Shown: positions 35,100 to 43,522, numbered from the stretch's first letter. The stretch: 64,000 nt of DNA from Amycolatopsis sp. cg9 (GCF_041346945.1 NZ_CP166850.1:9842501-9906500), one strand, 5' to 3'. Numbers and translations are program-made. The notes: a model not told the origin generated them from the letters alone.

Positions 35100-36001
35100 A
35101 GCACGCGGCAGTCATCGGTGCCGGCACCATCGGCCTGTCCTGGACGGCGCTGTTCGCCCACCACGGCCTGACCGTCCGGGTCACCGACCCCCGCCCGGAC
35201 CTAGCCGAGGCCGTCACCGAGGCACTGAAGACGTTCGCGCCGCACCTGGGCACCACCGCCGCCGAGCTGGCGAGCCGCGTGAGCATCGCCGAGGACGTCA
35301 CTGAATCAGTGAAAGAAGCGGATGTTGTGCAGGAGAACGGGCCCGAGAACGTCGAGTTCAAAAAGGACTTGTTCAAGCAGCTGGTCGAGGCGGCGCCGGA
35401 GCACGCGCTGCTGCTGAGCTCGTCGAGCGCCATCCCGTCGACGGCGTTCACCGAGGAGATCGACGGCAGCCGGGTCCTCATCGGACACCCGTTCAACCCG
35501 CCGCACCTGATCCCGCTGGTCGAGGTCGTCCCCGGCGAGCGCACCAGCGACGAGTCGGTCGAGCGGGCCGTCGAGTTCTACACCTCCCTCGGCCGCACGC
35601 CGGTCGTGGAGCGCAAGGAGATCCCCGGGTTCGTCGGCAACCGGCTGCAGAACGCGCTCAGCCGCGAGGCGATCTACCTCGTCGAGCAGGGTGTCGTGAC
35701 GCCGGAAGAGCTCGACAGGGTCATCACGAACTCGCTCGGGATCCGCTGGGCCACGGTCGGGCCGTTCCTCGGTTCGCACCTCGGCGGCGGCCCCGGTGGC
35801 TACCGGCACATGGCCGAGCACATCGGCAAGTCCATGAAGAAGATGTGGGCCGGGCTGGGCACTCCCAGCCAGAGCCCGGAAGAGCAGGAACGGCTCATCG
35901 AAGCCGTCGAAACCGCTTACGGCTCCTCCACGTACTCGGACCTGGCCGAGACGCGCGACCGCAAGCAGCTCGCCGTTTTGCACGCAGTGGAGGAGAACTG
36001 A
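35096..36001 (+). CDS. 3-hydroxyacyl-CoA dehydrogenase family protein, hydroxyacid-type
   Basis: 301 residues. Rossmann motif GAGTIGLSW (8-16) with Asp31 closing strand 2, indicating NAD preference. Catalytic dyad His131 and Glu143 in HPFNPPHLIPLVEVV, spaced as in classical enzymes, and FVGNRLQNALSREA. The HP-x-NPP-x3-PLVE form is that of L-gulonate 3-dehydrogenase, lambda-crystallin and carnitine dehydrogenase, which oxidise free hydroxy acids, rather than the HFFNP form of CoA-ester enzymes. It probably makes the keto acid for the decarboxylase encoded just upstream. Confidence 0.9.
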   Translation: MKHAAVIGAGTIGLSWTALFAHHGLTVRVTDPRPDLAEAVTEALKTFAPHLGTTAAELASRVSIAEDVTESVKEADVVQENGPENVEFKKDLFKQLVEAAPEHALLLSSSSAIPSTAFTEEIDGSRVLIGHPFNPPHLIPLVEVVPGERTSDESVERAVEFYTSLGRTPVVERKEIPGFVGNRLQNALSREAIYLVEQGVVTPEELDRVITNSLGIRWATVGPFLGSHLGGGPGGYRHMAEHIGKSMKKMWAGLGTPSQSPEEQERLIEAVETAYGSSTYSDLAETRDRKQLAVLHAVEEN

Positions 36002-36002
36002 C

Positions 36003-37193
36003 ATGGAACCGCTCAAGGACAAGCTGACCGCCGACTTCTACGACTTCGAGGCGCTGCTCGCCGACGACGAGCGCAAGCTGCTCGTGAAGGCGCGCGAGTT
36101 CATGACGAACGACGTCAAGCCGCTGGTGAACGAGAACTGGGAAGCCGGCACCTTCCCGCAGGAACTCATCGGGATGTTCCGCGAAAGCGGTCTCGCCGGT
36201 CTGCCCTACGAGGGCTACGGCGAGCACAAGCCCGCCGTCAGCCACCTGCTCACCGGCATGATGGCGATGGAGATGAGCCGCACGGACGCGTCCGTGGCGA
36301 CGTTCTTCGGTGTCCACAACGGACTCGCGATGTACTCCATCTACAGTGGCGGCAGCCAGGAGCAGCGCGACCGCTGGCTCCCCGAAATGGCCGCGATGGA
36401 CAAGATCGGCGCGTTCGCGATGACCGAGCCGCTCGGCGGGTCCGATGTGGCCGGTGGCATGCGCACCACGGCGCAGCGGCAGGGTGACACCTGGATCCTC
36501 AACGGCGCCAAGAAGTGGATCGGCAACGCGACCTTCGCCGACTACGTCGTCGTGTGGGCCCGCGACCTGGCCGACAACCACGTCAAGGGTTTCGTCGTCG
36601 AGAAGGGCACGCCGGGCTTCGTGCCGGAGAAGATCCAGGGCAAGACGGCGTTCCGGATCGTCGAGAACGCCGAGATCACCCTGACCGACGTCCGCGTGCC
36701 GGAGGCGAACCGCCTGCAGGGCATCGACTCCTTCCGGGACGTCGCCGAGATCCTGCGCGCCACCCGCGGCGGGGTCGCCTGGCAGGCCCTCGGTGTGATG
36801 ATCGGCGCGTACGAAGCCGCGCTGGCCTACTCGCAGGAGCGCACGCAGTTCGGCCGGCCGATCGCGCGGTTCCAGCTGGTGCAGGACCTGCTCGTGAAGA
36901 GCCTCGGCAACATCACCGCGTCGTGGGGCATGCTCGTGCAGCTCGCCCGCCTGCAGGACGCCGGGATCTTCAAGGACGAGCAGTCGTCGCTGGCCAAGGC
37001 GTTCGTCACCTCGCGGATGCGTGAGGTCGTCGCCTGGAGCCGGGAGATCTTCGGCGGCAACGGGATCGTGCTCGAATACGACGTCGCGCGGTTCTTCGCC
37101 GACGCCGAGGCGATCTACTCGTTCGAGGGCACGCGCGAGATGAACACCCTGATCGTCGGGAAGGCGATCACGGGACAGTCCGCGTTCGTGTGA
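36003..37193 (+). CDS. Acyl-CoA dehydrogenase, glutaryl-CoA dehydrogenase/ACX4-like clade
   Basis: 396 residues. AFAMTEPLGGSDVAGGMRTTA and GAKKWIGNATFADYVVVWARD are FAD-domain signatures; RTQFGRPIARFQLVQDLL and GGNGIVLEYDVARFFAD mark the C-terminal helical domain. The catalytic base is the Glu in YSFEGTREMNTLIVGKAITG, the position used by glutaryl-CoA dehydrogenase. The KWIGN-TFAD segment also recalls plant short-chain acyl-CoA oxidase ACX4, so a short substrate is likely. Last gene of the cluster; FAD-dependent alpha,beta-desaturation of a CoA ester. Confidence 0.93.
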   Translation: MEPLKDKLTADFYDFEALLADDERKLLVKAREFMTNDVKPLVNENWEAGTFPQELIGMFRESGLAGLPYEGYGEHKPAVSHLLTGMMAMEMSRTDASVATFFGVHNGLAMYSIYSGGSQEQRDRWLPEMAAMDKIGAFAMTEPLGGSDVAGGMRTTAQRQGDTWILNGAKKWIGNATFADYVVVWARDLADNHVKGFVVEKGTPGFVPEKIQGKTAFRIVENAEITLTDVRVPEANRLQGIDSFRDVAEILRATRGGVAWQALGVMIGAYEAALAYSQERTQFGRPIARFQLVQDLLVKSLGNITASWGMLVQLARLQDAGIFKDEQSSLAKAFVTSRMREVVAWSREIFGGNGIVLEYDVARFFADAEAIYSFEGTREMNTLIVGKAITGQSAFV

Positions 37194-37197
37194 CGGG

Positions 37198-38394
37198 CTA
37201 GTTCACGCAGCCGGCGGCCGCACTGGTCGCCGGCTGCTTGCTGTCCGCCGTCCTGGTGGTGGTCGCCGCGACCGGCTTGACGCCGCCGGTCGTGTCGTCG
37301 CCCGAAGCCTGCACCGCGGGCGTGCTGATCGCCGTGCGCACGAACTGCTGGACCTGCGCGGGGTCGACCTTCACCGCGTCGCCGTCGGACGGCGTCTGCA
37401 GCGACAGGCTCTGCACCGGGATGGTGGCGAACGCGATCGCGCCCGACGTCATGCCCCGCAGCTGCTGCGCGAAGCTCAGGACGTCCCAGCCCTTGTCCAG
37501 CACCACCGCGCCCTGCACGGCGCTGACCAGCGAGTTCAGCTTCGACACGTCGGTGAACGTGCCCGCGTTGAGCACCTTCTTCGCCATCCCGGACAGGAAC
37601 GCCTGCTGCCGCGCGATCCGGTCGAGGTCGCCGTTGGCCAGGCCGTGGCGCTGCCGGACGAACGCGAGCGCCTGCGCCCCGGACAGCGTCTGCGGCCCGG
37701 CCGCGAAGTCCGCGCCCGAGTAGCTGTCGTGCACCGGCGCCTTGAGGCAGACCTCGACGCCGCCGACCGCCTGCGAAAGCGCGTCGAACCCGGCGAGGTT
37801 GATGGCCGCGTAGTGGTTGATCGTCAGCCCGGTGAACTTCTCCACGGTCTGGATCGCCGTCTTCGCGCCCGCCGCGTTCGCCGCGACCTCCAGCTGCGCG
37901 CCGCTCAGCCCCTCGGCGCGCAAACCGGACATCGAAGCGTTCTTGCCGCGGCTGTACGCGGAGTTGATCTTGTGCTTGCCGTACCCGCCCGCGATGTCCA
38001 CATAGGAGTCGCGCGGGATGGAGATCGCGGTGGCCGCGGCGCCGCCCGCCGGGATGTGCACGACGATCATCGTGTCGGTGGTGTCCCCGCCGTCGTCCCC
38101 GCTCCCGGCGTGCAGGGCGTCGAGCACGTTCTGCGGCAACGGGTTGCCGTACGCGTCGGTGCGCGCGTCGATCCCGACGAGCAGGATGTTCTGGGCCACT
38201 TCGAGCGGTTCGCCGGGAACGACGTCTTCCTCGTCGATCTGCGCCGAGGGCGGGATGACGTCCGCGGTGACGATGCCCGCGTCCAGCTTGCTCAGCTGCG
38301 TCCACGCGTACCCGGTGGCGGCGAGCACCAGCGTCGACACGACGCCGATGGCCACGCGCCCGCCGATGCGGCGCCCCCGGGACGACAGCAGCAC
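37198..38394 (-). CDS. LytR-CpsA-Psr (LCP) family wall glycopolymer ligase
   Basis: 398 residues from a GTG. One N-terminal transmembrane helix (VAIGVVSTLVLAATGYAW) and an outer LCP domain: NILLVGIDARTD, DTTDTMIVVHIPAGG, ATAISIPRDSYVDIAGG, KINSAYSRG, INHYAAINLAGFDALSQAVGGVEVCL, and the arginine-rich RQRHGLANGDLDRIARQQAFL. LCP enzymes transfer polyprenyl-linked polymers to peptidoglycan (arabinogalactan in mycolata). The C-terminal Thr/Ala tail ends in Cys. Convergent with the acyl-CoA dehydrogenase gene. Confidence 0.95.
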   Translation of the reverse strand: MLLSSRGRRIGGRVAIGVVSTLVLAATGYAWTQLSKLDAGIVTADVIPPSAQIDEEDVVPGEPLEVAQNILLVGIDARTDAYGNPLPQNVLDALHAGSGDDGGDTTDTMIVVHIPAGGAAATAISIPRDSYVDIAGGYGKHKINSAYSRGKNASMSGLRAEGLSGAQLEVAANAAGAKTAIQTVEKFTGLTINHYAAINLAGFDALSQAVGGVEVCLKAPVHDSYSGADFAAGPQTLSGAQALAFVRQRHGLANGDLDRIARQQAFLSGMAKKVLNAGTFTDVSKLNSLVSAVQGAVVLDKGWDVLSFAQQLRGMTSGAIAFATIPVQSLSLQTPSDGDAVKVDPAQVQQFVRTAISTPAVQASGDDTTGGVKPVAATTTRTADSKQPATSAAAGCVN

Positions 38395-38604
38395 GACACT
38401 TCCCCTTGCTTCCCTCTGGTGGATCCCCTCCTCCGAGGATCACCGGGTTAGCTGGGAATCACCTGAGAAAATTGTAGGAAGGTCGTGACGCTGCCCGATC
38501 GGCCGAGCCGGTTCGAGCCGATCGGCCGGTTTTCGCGACGGACCGTGCCGGAGCGCGCACGGGAAGGTGCTGTGGCACTGGCCACAGCGGCCACCGCGAT
38601 CGCG

Positions 38605-39348
38605 TCAGCGCGGCATCCGGCGCCAGATCGCGCGCGGCAGGAGACGCATCGCGAAGAACACCGGGCGGAGCACTCCCGGCACCCAGACGACCCCACGACC
38701 CCGGCGCAACGCGGCCGCCGTCGCCTCGGCCACCTGGTCCGGGGTGCTCGAGAACGGCGCCGGTGCCATGCCGTCGGTCATCCGGCCGATCACGAAGCCC
38801 GGGCGGACCAGCAGCAGGTGGACGCCCGAGCCGTGCAGCGCGTCCGCGAGTCCGCTCGCGAAGCCGTCGAGACCGGCCTTGGCCGAGCCGTAGACGTAGT
38901 TCGCGCGGCGCACGCGGATCCCGGCCACCGACGAGAACACCACCAGGTTGCCGTGGCCCTGGGCGCGCAGCAGGTTCGCGGCGTGGGTCAGCACGCCGAC
39001 CTGGGCGACGTAGTCGGTGTGCACGACCGCCGCGGCGTGGGCCGCGTCGGTCTCCGCGCGGGCCTGGTCGCCGAGGATGCCGAAGGCGAGCACCACCGTC
39101 TCCAGGGGACCGTGCTCGGCTGCCACCTTCTCCAGGAACGGGCCGTGGGCGGCGAGGTCGTCGGCGTCGAAGTCCGCGGTCTCGACGCTCTTCGCGCCGG
39201 CCTCCCGCAGCGCGGCGACCTCCGCGGTCAGGTCCGCGCCCGGCCGCGCGGCCAGCACGAACCGCCGGGTGTCCCCGCTGACCAGGCGTTTCGCCAGGGC
39301 CAGCCCGATTTCACTGCGTCCGCCGAGCACCAGCACCGTTCCGCTCAC
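38605..39348 (-). CDS. dprE2: Decaprenylphospho-2-ketoribose reductase-like SDR (DprE2)
   Basis: 247 residues from a GTG overlapping no other gene. Short-chain dehydrogenase with GGRSEIGLALAKRL for NAD(P) binding, GAKSVETADFDADD, AFGILGDQ, SSVAGIRVRRANYVYGSAKAGLDGF (Tyr153, Lys157) and a C-terminus ending RLLPRAIWRRMPR. These segments match mycobacterial DprE2, which with DprE1 epimerises decaprenylphosphoryl ribose to arabinose for arabinan synthesis. DprE1 is not next to it here. Divergent from the ECF sigma gene. Confidence 0.85.
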   Translation of the reverse strand: MSGTVLVLGGRSEIGLALAKRLVSGDTRRFVLAARPGADLTAEVAALREAGAKSVETADFDADDLAAHGPFLEKVAAEHGPLETVVLAFGILGDQARAETDAAHAAAVVHTDYVAQVGVLTHAANLLRAQGHGNLVVFSSVAGIRVRRANYVYGSAKAGLDGFASGLADALHGSGVHLLLVRPGFVIGRMTDGMAPAPFSSTPDQVAEATAAALRRGRGVVWVPGVLRPVFFAMRLLPRAIWRRMPR

Positions 39349-39387
39349 GGCAGCAGTGTCGCAGCCCGGGTGCGCTAGCGTGCCCGG

Positions 39388-40386
39388 GTGGGTCGCACTC
39401 CGGACTTCGAGACGCTCGTCGAACGGCACCGCCGGGAGATCCAGGTGCACTGCTACCGGATGCTCGGCTCGCTGAGCGACGCCGAAGACCTGGCGCAGGA
39501 GACGTTCCTGCGGGCGTGGAAGGCCCGCGACGGCTTCGAAGGCCGGGCGAGCGTGCGCACCTGGCTGTACCGGATCGCGACGAACGCGTGCCTCGACGTG
39601 CTCGCCCGCCGCCCCCGGCGGGTGCTGCCCGACCAGCTCGGGCCGGCCGGGGAGCCGGACGGCCCGATCGCGGCCGCCGACCTGCCGTGGCTCGAGCCGT
39701 ACCCGGACCGGCTGCTCGACGGGGCCGCGCCGGACGACGCCGTGGTCGACCGGGAGACCATCGAGCTCGCCTACCTCGCCGCCCTCCAGCACCTGCCGCC
39801 CCGGCAGCGGGCCGCGCTCGTCCTGCGCGACGTGCTCGGCTGGCCGGCGAAGGAGACGGCGGCGGCGCTGGAGACGAGCGTGGCTTCGGCGAACAGCGCG
39901 CTCCAGCGGGCGCGGACGACGCTGCGTGAACGCCTGCCCGCGCGCCGTGCCGAGTGGCCGGCCGGCGACCCGACAGCCGAGGAAGCGGCGCTGCTCAAGC
40001 GGTTCATCGCCGCGTACGAGAACGGCGACCCCGGCGCGGTCGCGCGGCTGCTGCGCGAGGACGCCCAGGCGATCATGCCGCCCTACACGCTGTGGTTCGC
40101 CAGTCGCGCCTCGATCGTCCGGGCGCTGTCGCTCTCGATGGACCCGGCGTCGCCGCACTGCGTCGGGCGGTTCCGGATGCGGCCGGTCCGCGCCAACCGC
40201 CAGCCCGCCGTGGCCACCTACCTGCGGCGGCCGGACGAGGACGGCTTCCGGTGGTTCGGCGTCAGCCTGCTGACGGTCGAAGCCGGGCTGATCACGGCGA
40301 TGGCCGCGTTCGAGTCGGTGCCGGCCGCCGCCTGGGGACTGCCCGAAGCGTGGCCAGGTGAGCACGATGGGCCCGGGTCGCGCTGA
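39388..40386 (+). CDS. ECF sigma factor with SnoaL-like C-terminal extension
   Basis: 332 residues from a GTG. Sigma region 2: YRMLGSLSDAEDLAQETFLRAWKARDGFEGRASVRTWLYRIATNACLDVLARRPRR. Region 4: LAALQHLPPRQRAALVLRDVLGWPAKETAAALETSVASANSALQRARTTLRE. The last 125 residues (KRFIAAYENGDPGAVARLLREDAQAIMPP) form an NTF2/SnoaL-like domain that in related ECF groups controls activity in place of a separate anti-sigma factor. No anti-sigma gene is adjacent, in agreement. Confidence 0.93.
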   Translation: MGRTPDFETLVERHRREIQVHCYRMLGSLSDAEDLAQETFLRAWKARDGFEGRASVRTWLYRIATNACLDVLARRPRRVLPDQLGPAGEPDGPIAAADLPWLEPYPDRLLDGAAPDDAVVDRETIELAYLAALQHLPPRQRAALVLRDVLGWPAKETAAALETSVASANSALQRARTTLRERLPARRAEWPAGDPTAEEAALLKRFIAAYENGDPGAVARLLREDAQAIMPPYTLWFASRASIVRALSLSMDPASPHCVGRFRMRPVRANRQPAVATYLRRPDEDGFRWFGVSLLTVEAGLITAMAAFESVPAAAWGLPEAWPGEHDGPGSR

Positions 40387-40435
40387 CGACAATGGCGCTG
40401 TGAAGTGAATTGAGCACCCTACGTGGACGTGAAAA

Positions 40436-40477
40436 TGCCCGGGCGGGTGATTCGCACAGGAATCACCCACCCGGGCA
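40436..40477. terminator. Hairpin between convergent ECF sigma and whiB genes
   Basis: Arms of 18 bp (TGCCCGGGCGGGTGATTC at 40436-40453 against 40460-40477) with one mismatch and a 6-nt loop GCACAG. Position in the convergent gap fits a bidirectional terminator. No other gene is seen in the 170 bp between the two coding regions. Confidence 0.75.
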
Positions 40478-40556
40478 CGCACACTCCCGGATCCGATTTT
40501 CTTCCGGATTCGGTGTTATTGCTCGAGGCCGCCGGGAAGAGGTCACCGGGCGGCGG

Positions 40557-40808
40557 TCAGGCCACTCGGTGCCGCTGCGGCGCGGTGCGCGCCAGCCGGC
40601 GTCGGTCCTCGGCGGTGGTCCCGCCGAAAACACCGTGGTCGAGCCCGTTGTCGAGCGCGTAGCCCAGGCATTCGGCGCGCACCGGGCAGCGTGCGCACAC
40701 GGCCTTGGCCTGCGCTGTCTGCCGGGCGCCGGGGCCTACCGCGGAGATCGGGAAGAACAGTTCCGGGTCCTCGTCCTTGCAGGCCGCGAGTTCCGCCCAG
40801 CCCGTCAT
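40557..40808 (-). CDS. WhiB-family iron-sulfur transcription regulator
   Basis: 83 residues from the ATG giving MTGWAELAACKDEDPELFFP, with GGAAG five nt upstream; an ATG four codons earlier (40820) sits too close to AAGGA. The four cluster cysteines are Cys10, Cys38, Cys41 and Cys47 (C-x27-C-x2-C-x5-C), which hold a [4Fe-4S] cluster. The turn motif reads GVFGG instead of the usual GVWGG. The ACKDEDPELFFP start and the spacing are most like WhiB1/WblE. The basic C-terminal tail (RRRLARTAPQRHRVA) would contact DNA. Confidence 0.93.
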   Translation of the reverse strand: MTGWAELAACKDEDPELFFPISAVGPGARQTAQAKAVCARCPVRAECLGYALDNGLDHGVFGGTTAEDRRRLARTAPQRHRVA

Positions 40809-41458
40809 CGTGGCTTCCATTTCCTTCGTTCACCTCCCTCGGTTCTTCTGTTTCCCATTGTCATCGCGCGTCAACCGACTTGACCGCCGCGGGCGCGCGA
40901 GCGAACCCGCGTCGGTCAAGGGGGTTTTGGCTTCGGTCCCCGGCTCACCCTCCGGGCAACCAAGACTGCAACACATGAGAGTACGCCCTTCTTCCCGGGA
41001 TCTCGATGTCGATCACGTCACCCGATCGGCGCGGTCACGCCCCGGCGCGTCCCTTGCGACGGTCGCCCGAACGTGCTCCACCGACCGGCCCCGGCCGGTG
41101 GCCGCCGATGAGCTTTCCGCTGTCCGGCAAGGCTTTCCCGCGCGGGCGCGGCCGAAACCGCGACCGCCCGAGCCGATCTTCCCGCCGGCGGCGCCCACCG
41201 GGGGGACCCGGCCCGCGACACCCCGCCGGCGTCCGGAATCCGCCGTTCGCGGCTTCGCGCCCGCACCGGCCCGCCACCGGACCTCGTCTCAGTGATCATC
41301 GGGCTCGGGTACCCGACCTGTCCGCGGTCATTCGTCACATCGCGTCACCAAGGAGAAGCGTCCCATTACTCCTACCGGGCAGTCTTGATCTAATCGTTAC
41401 ACGTAGCGGTCACCTCGCCGCACCTGTCCTTGTGGAGGCGAGGGGTGGTGAGGGGTCG
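40809..41458. other. 650-bp gap upstream of both whiB and the sigma-factor pair
   Basis: No convincing gene is seen. CTTGACCG (40879-40886) and CGGTCAAG (40913-40920) form an 8-bp inverted repeat with a 26-bp spacer in the whiB leader, and the stretch 41340-41410 is clearly less GC-rich than its surroundings, as expected for promoter DNA of the sigma-factor genes. Long open frames here have no family-like sequence. Confidence 0.5.
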
Positions 41459-41947
41459 GTGGGCGGTCACGACGATTTCGACGCGTTCTTCCGCGCCGAC
41501 TTCGCGCCGCTGGTGGCGTTCCTCTGCAAGGCCGGGTTCGAGGTCGAGACCGCGCGGGACGCGGCCGCGGAGGCGATGGTCCACGCGCTGGAGGCGTGGC
41601 ACACCCTCGAGGACCCGCGGGCGTGGGTCCGCCGGGTCGCCGGGCGGCTGCTCGACGGCACGGGCGACGCGCGGGCGGACTGGACGCTGGCGGGTGATCC
41701 GCGGGCCGACCACGAGCTCGCCGTGCTGGTCGACCAGCACGCCGGGCTCATCGACCTGCTCGCGTCCCTGCCCGGCCGGCAGCGGATGGTCCTGGCGTGG
41801 TCCCTCGACGGGTTCACCCCGGCGCAGATCGCGGACGCGCTGCGGATCGCACCCGCGACCGTCCGCTCCACCCTCCGCCACGTGCGGGAACGCCTTCGGC
41901 GACTCCGGGCCGTTCGGCCCGGTGACCAGCGGGACAGGGAAAGGTGA
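41459..41947 (+). CDS. ECF-like sigma factor, divergent
   Basis: About 162 residues from GTG 41459 (AGGGG just upstream); GTG 41432 is an alternative. A region-2-like part is recognisable but poor in the usual aromatic and acidic signature (FDAFFRADFAPLVAFLCKAGFEVETARDAAAEAMVHALEAW, PRAWVRRVAGRLLDG). Region 4 is better (LASLPGRQRMVLAWSLDGFTPAQIADALRIAPATVRSTLRHVRERLRRL). The stop overlaps the GTG of the SigD-like gene by 4 bp, so two sigma-type proteins are cotranslated. Confidence 0.78.
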   Translation: MGGHDDFDAFFRADFAPLVAFLCKAGFEVETARDAAAEAMVHALEAWHTLEDPRAWVRRVAGRLLDGTGDARADWTLAGDPRADHELAVLVDQHAGLIDLLASLPGRQRMVLAWSLDGFTPAQIADALRIAPATVRSTLRHVRERLRRLRAVRPGDQRDRER

Positions 41948-42687
41948 GCACCATGCCGGCAACCGAGTACGGGGACCGGGCGATCACCGAGCTGCTGCGG
42001 GAGTCCAACACCGCGCTGCACGACTCGCTGCGGGCCGGCCTCGACGTGGAGGGAACCCTGCTGCGGGTGCGCAGCAGGGTGCTGGTCCGGGAGATCGCCG
42101 CGGCGCAGCCCGCCGACGCCTTCCCCGCGCACTGGCGCCGGCACGACGAGCCGGTCGCGGACGCCATCGCCGGTGACGACGCCGCGACCGCCCGGCTGCT
42201 CGCCACCATCCGCCCGCTGGTCGTGCGCTACTGCCGGGCCCGCGTCGGCCGCCACGAGCGTTCGTTCGCTTCGGCCGACGACGTCGCGCAGGAGGTGTGC
42301 CTCGCCGTGCTCACCGCGCTGCCGGCCTACCGCGACCAGGGCCGGCCGTTCCTCGCGTTCGTCTACGGCATCGCCCAGCACAAGGTCGCGGACGCCCACC
42401 GCGCCGCGGCCCGCAACCGCACCGACCCGGTGCCCGAGATCCCGGACGGCGTCAGCGAAGCCGCCGGCCCCGAGCAGCACGCGCTGCGGTTCGAGCTGAA
42501 CGAGCGGCTGGCCCGGCTGCTGGACGTGCTCCCGGCGAAGCAGCGCGAAATCGTCGTGCTGCGGATCGTGGTCGGGCTGTCGGCGGAGGAGACGGCAGCC
42601 GCGGTCGGCTCCACCCCCGGCGCCGTCCGCGTCGCCCAGCACCGCGCGCTCGGCCGGCTCCGAAGACTCCTGGGCGACGACGACTGA
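41944..42687 (+). CDS. sigD: SigD-like ECF sigma factor
   Basis: 247 residues from a GTG overlapping the previous stop (ATG 41953 is possible). From about residue 85 it follows mycobacterial SigD closely: TIRPLVVRYCRARVGRHERS, SADDVAQEVCLAVLTALPAYRDQGRPFLAFVYGIAQHKVADAHRAA and LPAKQREIVVLRIVVGLSAEETAAAVGSTPGAVRVAQHRALGRL. Residues 1-80 are an added N-terminal segment with no clear family. In Mycobacterium the anti-sigma gene rsdA follows sigD; here the next gene is a convergent lysR, so RsdA is absent from this locus. Confidence 0.9.
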   Translation: MSTMPATEYGDRAITELLRESNTALHDSLRAGLDVEGTLLRVRSRVLVREIAAAQPADAFPAHWRRHDEPVADAIAGDDAATARLLATIRPLVVRYCRARVGRHERSFASADDVAQEVCLAVLTALPAYRDQGRPFLAFVYGIAQHKVADAHRAAARNRTDPVPEIPDGVSEAAGPEQHALRFELNERLARLLDVLPAKQREIVVLRIVVGLSAEETAAAVGSTPGAVRVAQHRALGRLRRLLGDDD

Positions 42688-42688
42688 C

Positions 42689-43522
42689 TCAGCGCCGCAC
42701 CCGCTCCAGGACGAACTCCGCCAGCGCCGCGGCCGGCCCGGCCATCGACTCCCGCGCCAGCAGCATGAACTCGATGTCGCCGGGTTCGGGCAGGCCGTCG
42801 AGCTCGACCAGGTCGGCCGGGACGAGGCTGCGCGCGTGCAGGGTGACGCCGAGGCCGGCCGCCGCCGCGGCGCGCAGGCCGGTCAGGCTCGACGTCTGGC
42901 ACGCCGCGCGCCACTCGAGACCCGCGCGTTCGAGGCACTCGACCGCCAGCTGCCGCGTGATGGACGGCATCGGGTACTGCACCAGCGGCACCGGCTGACC
43001 GGGCTCCAGCACCGTGGCCGCCGAGCCGATCCAGACCAGCGGCTCCCGCCAGAGCAGCCGCCCGTGGTGCGCGCCCGGACGGCGCTTGCCCAGCACCAGG
43101 TCCAGCTGCCCGGCGCGCAGCCGCTGCGCCAGGACGTCCGAGAGCTCGACCGTCAGCTCGACGTCCACCAGCGGGTGGCTGCGCCGCAGCCGGTGCAGGA
43201 TCTCCGGCAGCTCGCCGAGCGCGAAGTCCTCGGACACCCCGAACCGGACGCGGCCGCGCAGTTCGGCGCCGCGGAAGTGCCGCTCCGCGCGCTCTTCGGT
43301 GTCGACGACCGTCTGCGCGAACCCCAGCATCGCCTGCCCGCGCGCGGTGAGCTCGACGGTGTGGGTGTCGCGGGCGAACAGCAGGCCGCCGGAATCGCGT
43401 TCGAGCCGCCGGACGTGCTGGCTGACGGTCGGCTGGCCGACGCCCAGCCGTCGCGCGGCCGCGGTGAAGCTGCGCGTCTCGGCGACGGCGAGGAACGAAC
43501 GGCACAGGCGGGGGTCCAGCAC
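42689..43522 (-). CDS. LysR family transcriptional regulator
   Basis: 277 residues from a GTG. HTH: LDPRLCRSFLAVAETRSFTAAARRLGVGQPTVSQHVRRLERDSG; effector domain with VRFGVSEDFALGELPEILHRLRRSHPLVDVEL and LRAGQLDLVLGKRRP. It is divergent from an SBF-type transporter gene, which it probably controls. The intergenic dyad at 43571-43583 is a candidate site. Confidence 0.93.
   Translation of the reverse strand: MLDPRLCRSFLAVAETRSFTAAARRLGVGQPTVSQHVRRLERDSGGLLFARDTHTVELTARGQAMLGFAQTVVDTEERAERHFRGAELRGRVRFGVSEDFALGELPEILHRLRRSHPLVDVELTVELSDVLAQRLRAGQLDLVLGKRRPGAHHGRLLWREPLVWIGSAATVLEPGQPVPLVQYPMPSITRQLAVECLERAGLEWRAACQTSSLTGLRAAAAAGLGVTLHARSLVPADLVELDGLPEPGDIEFMLLARESMAGPAAALAEFVLERVRR

Noticed and set aside
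31397..37193. A carnitine (cai) degradation operon
   Set aside because: CaiB-, CaiD- and CaiA-like families are present, but an acetoacetate decarboxylase has no role in carnitine metabolism and no betaine transporter or CaiC ligase is seen; carnitine dehydrogenase-like chemistry remains a minor alternative for one gene.
41006..41458. An N-terminal extension of about 150 residues for the first sigma-like gene
   Set aside because: The extension is Arg/Pro-rich, has no sigma features and runs through lower-GC promoter-like DNA; a later GTG with AGGGG was preferred.
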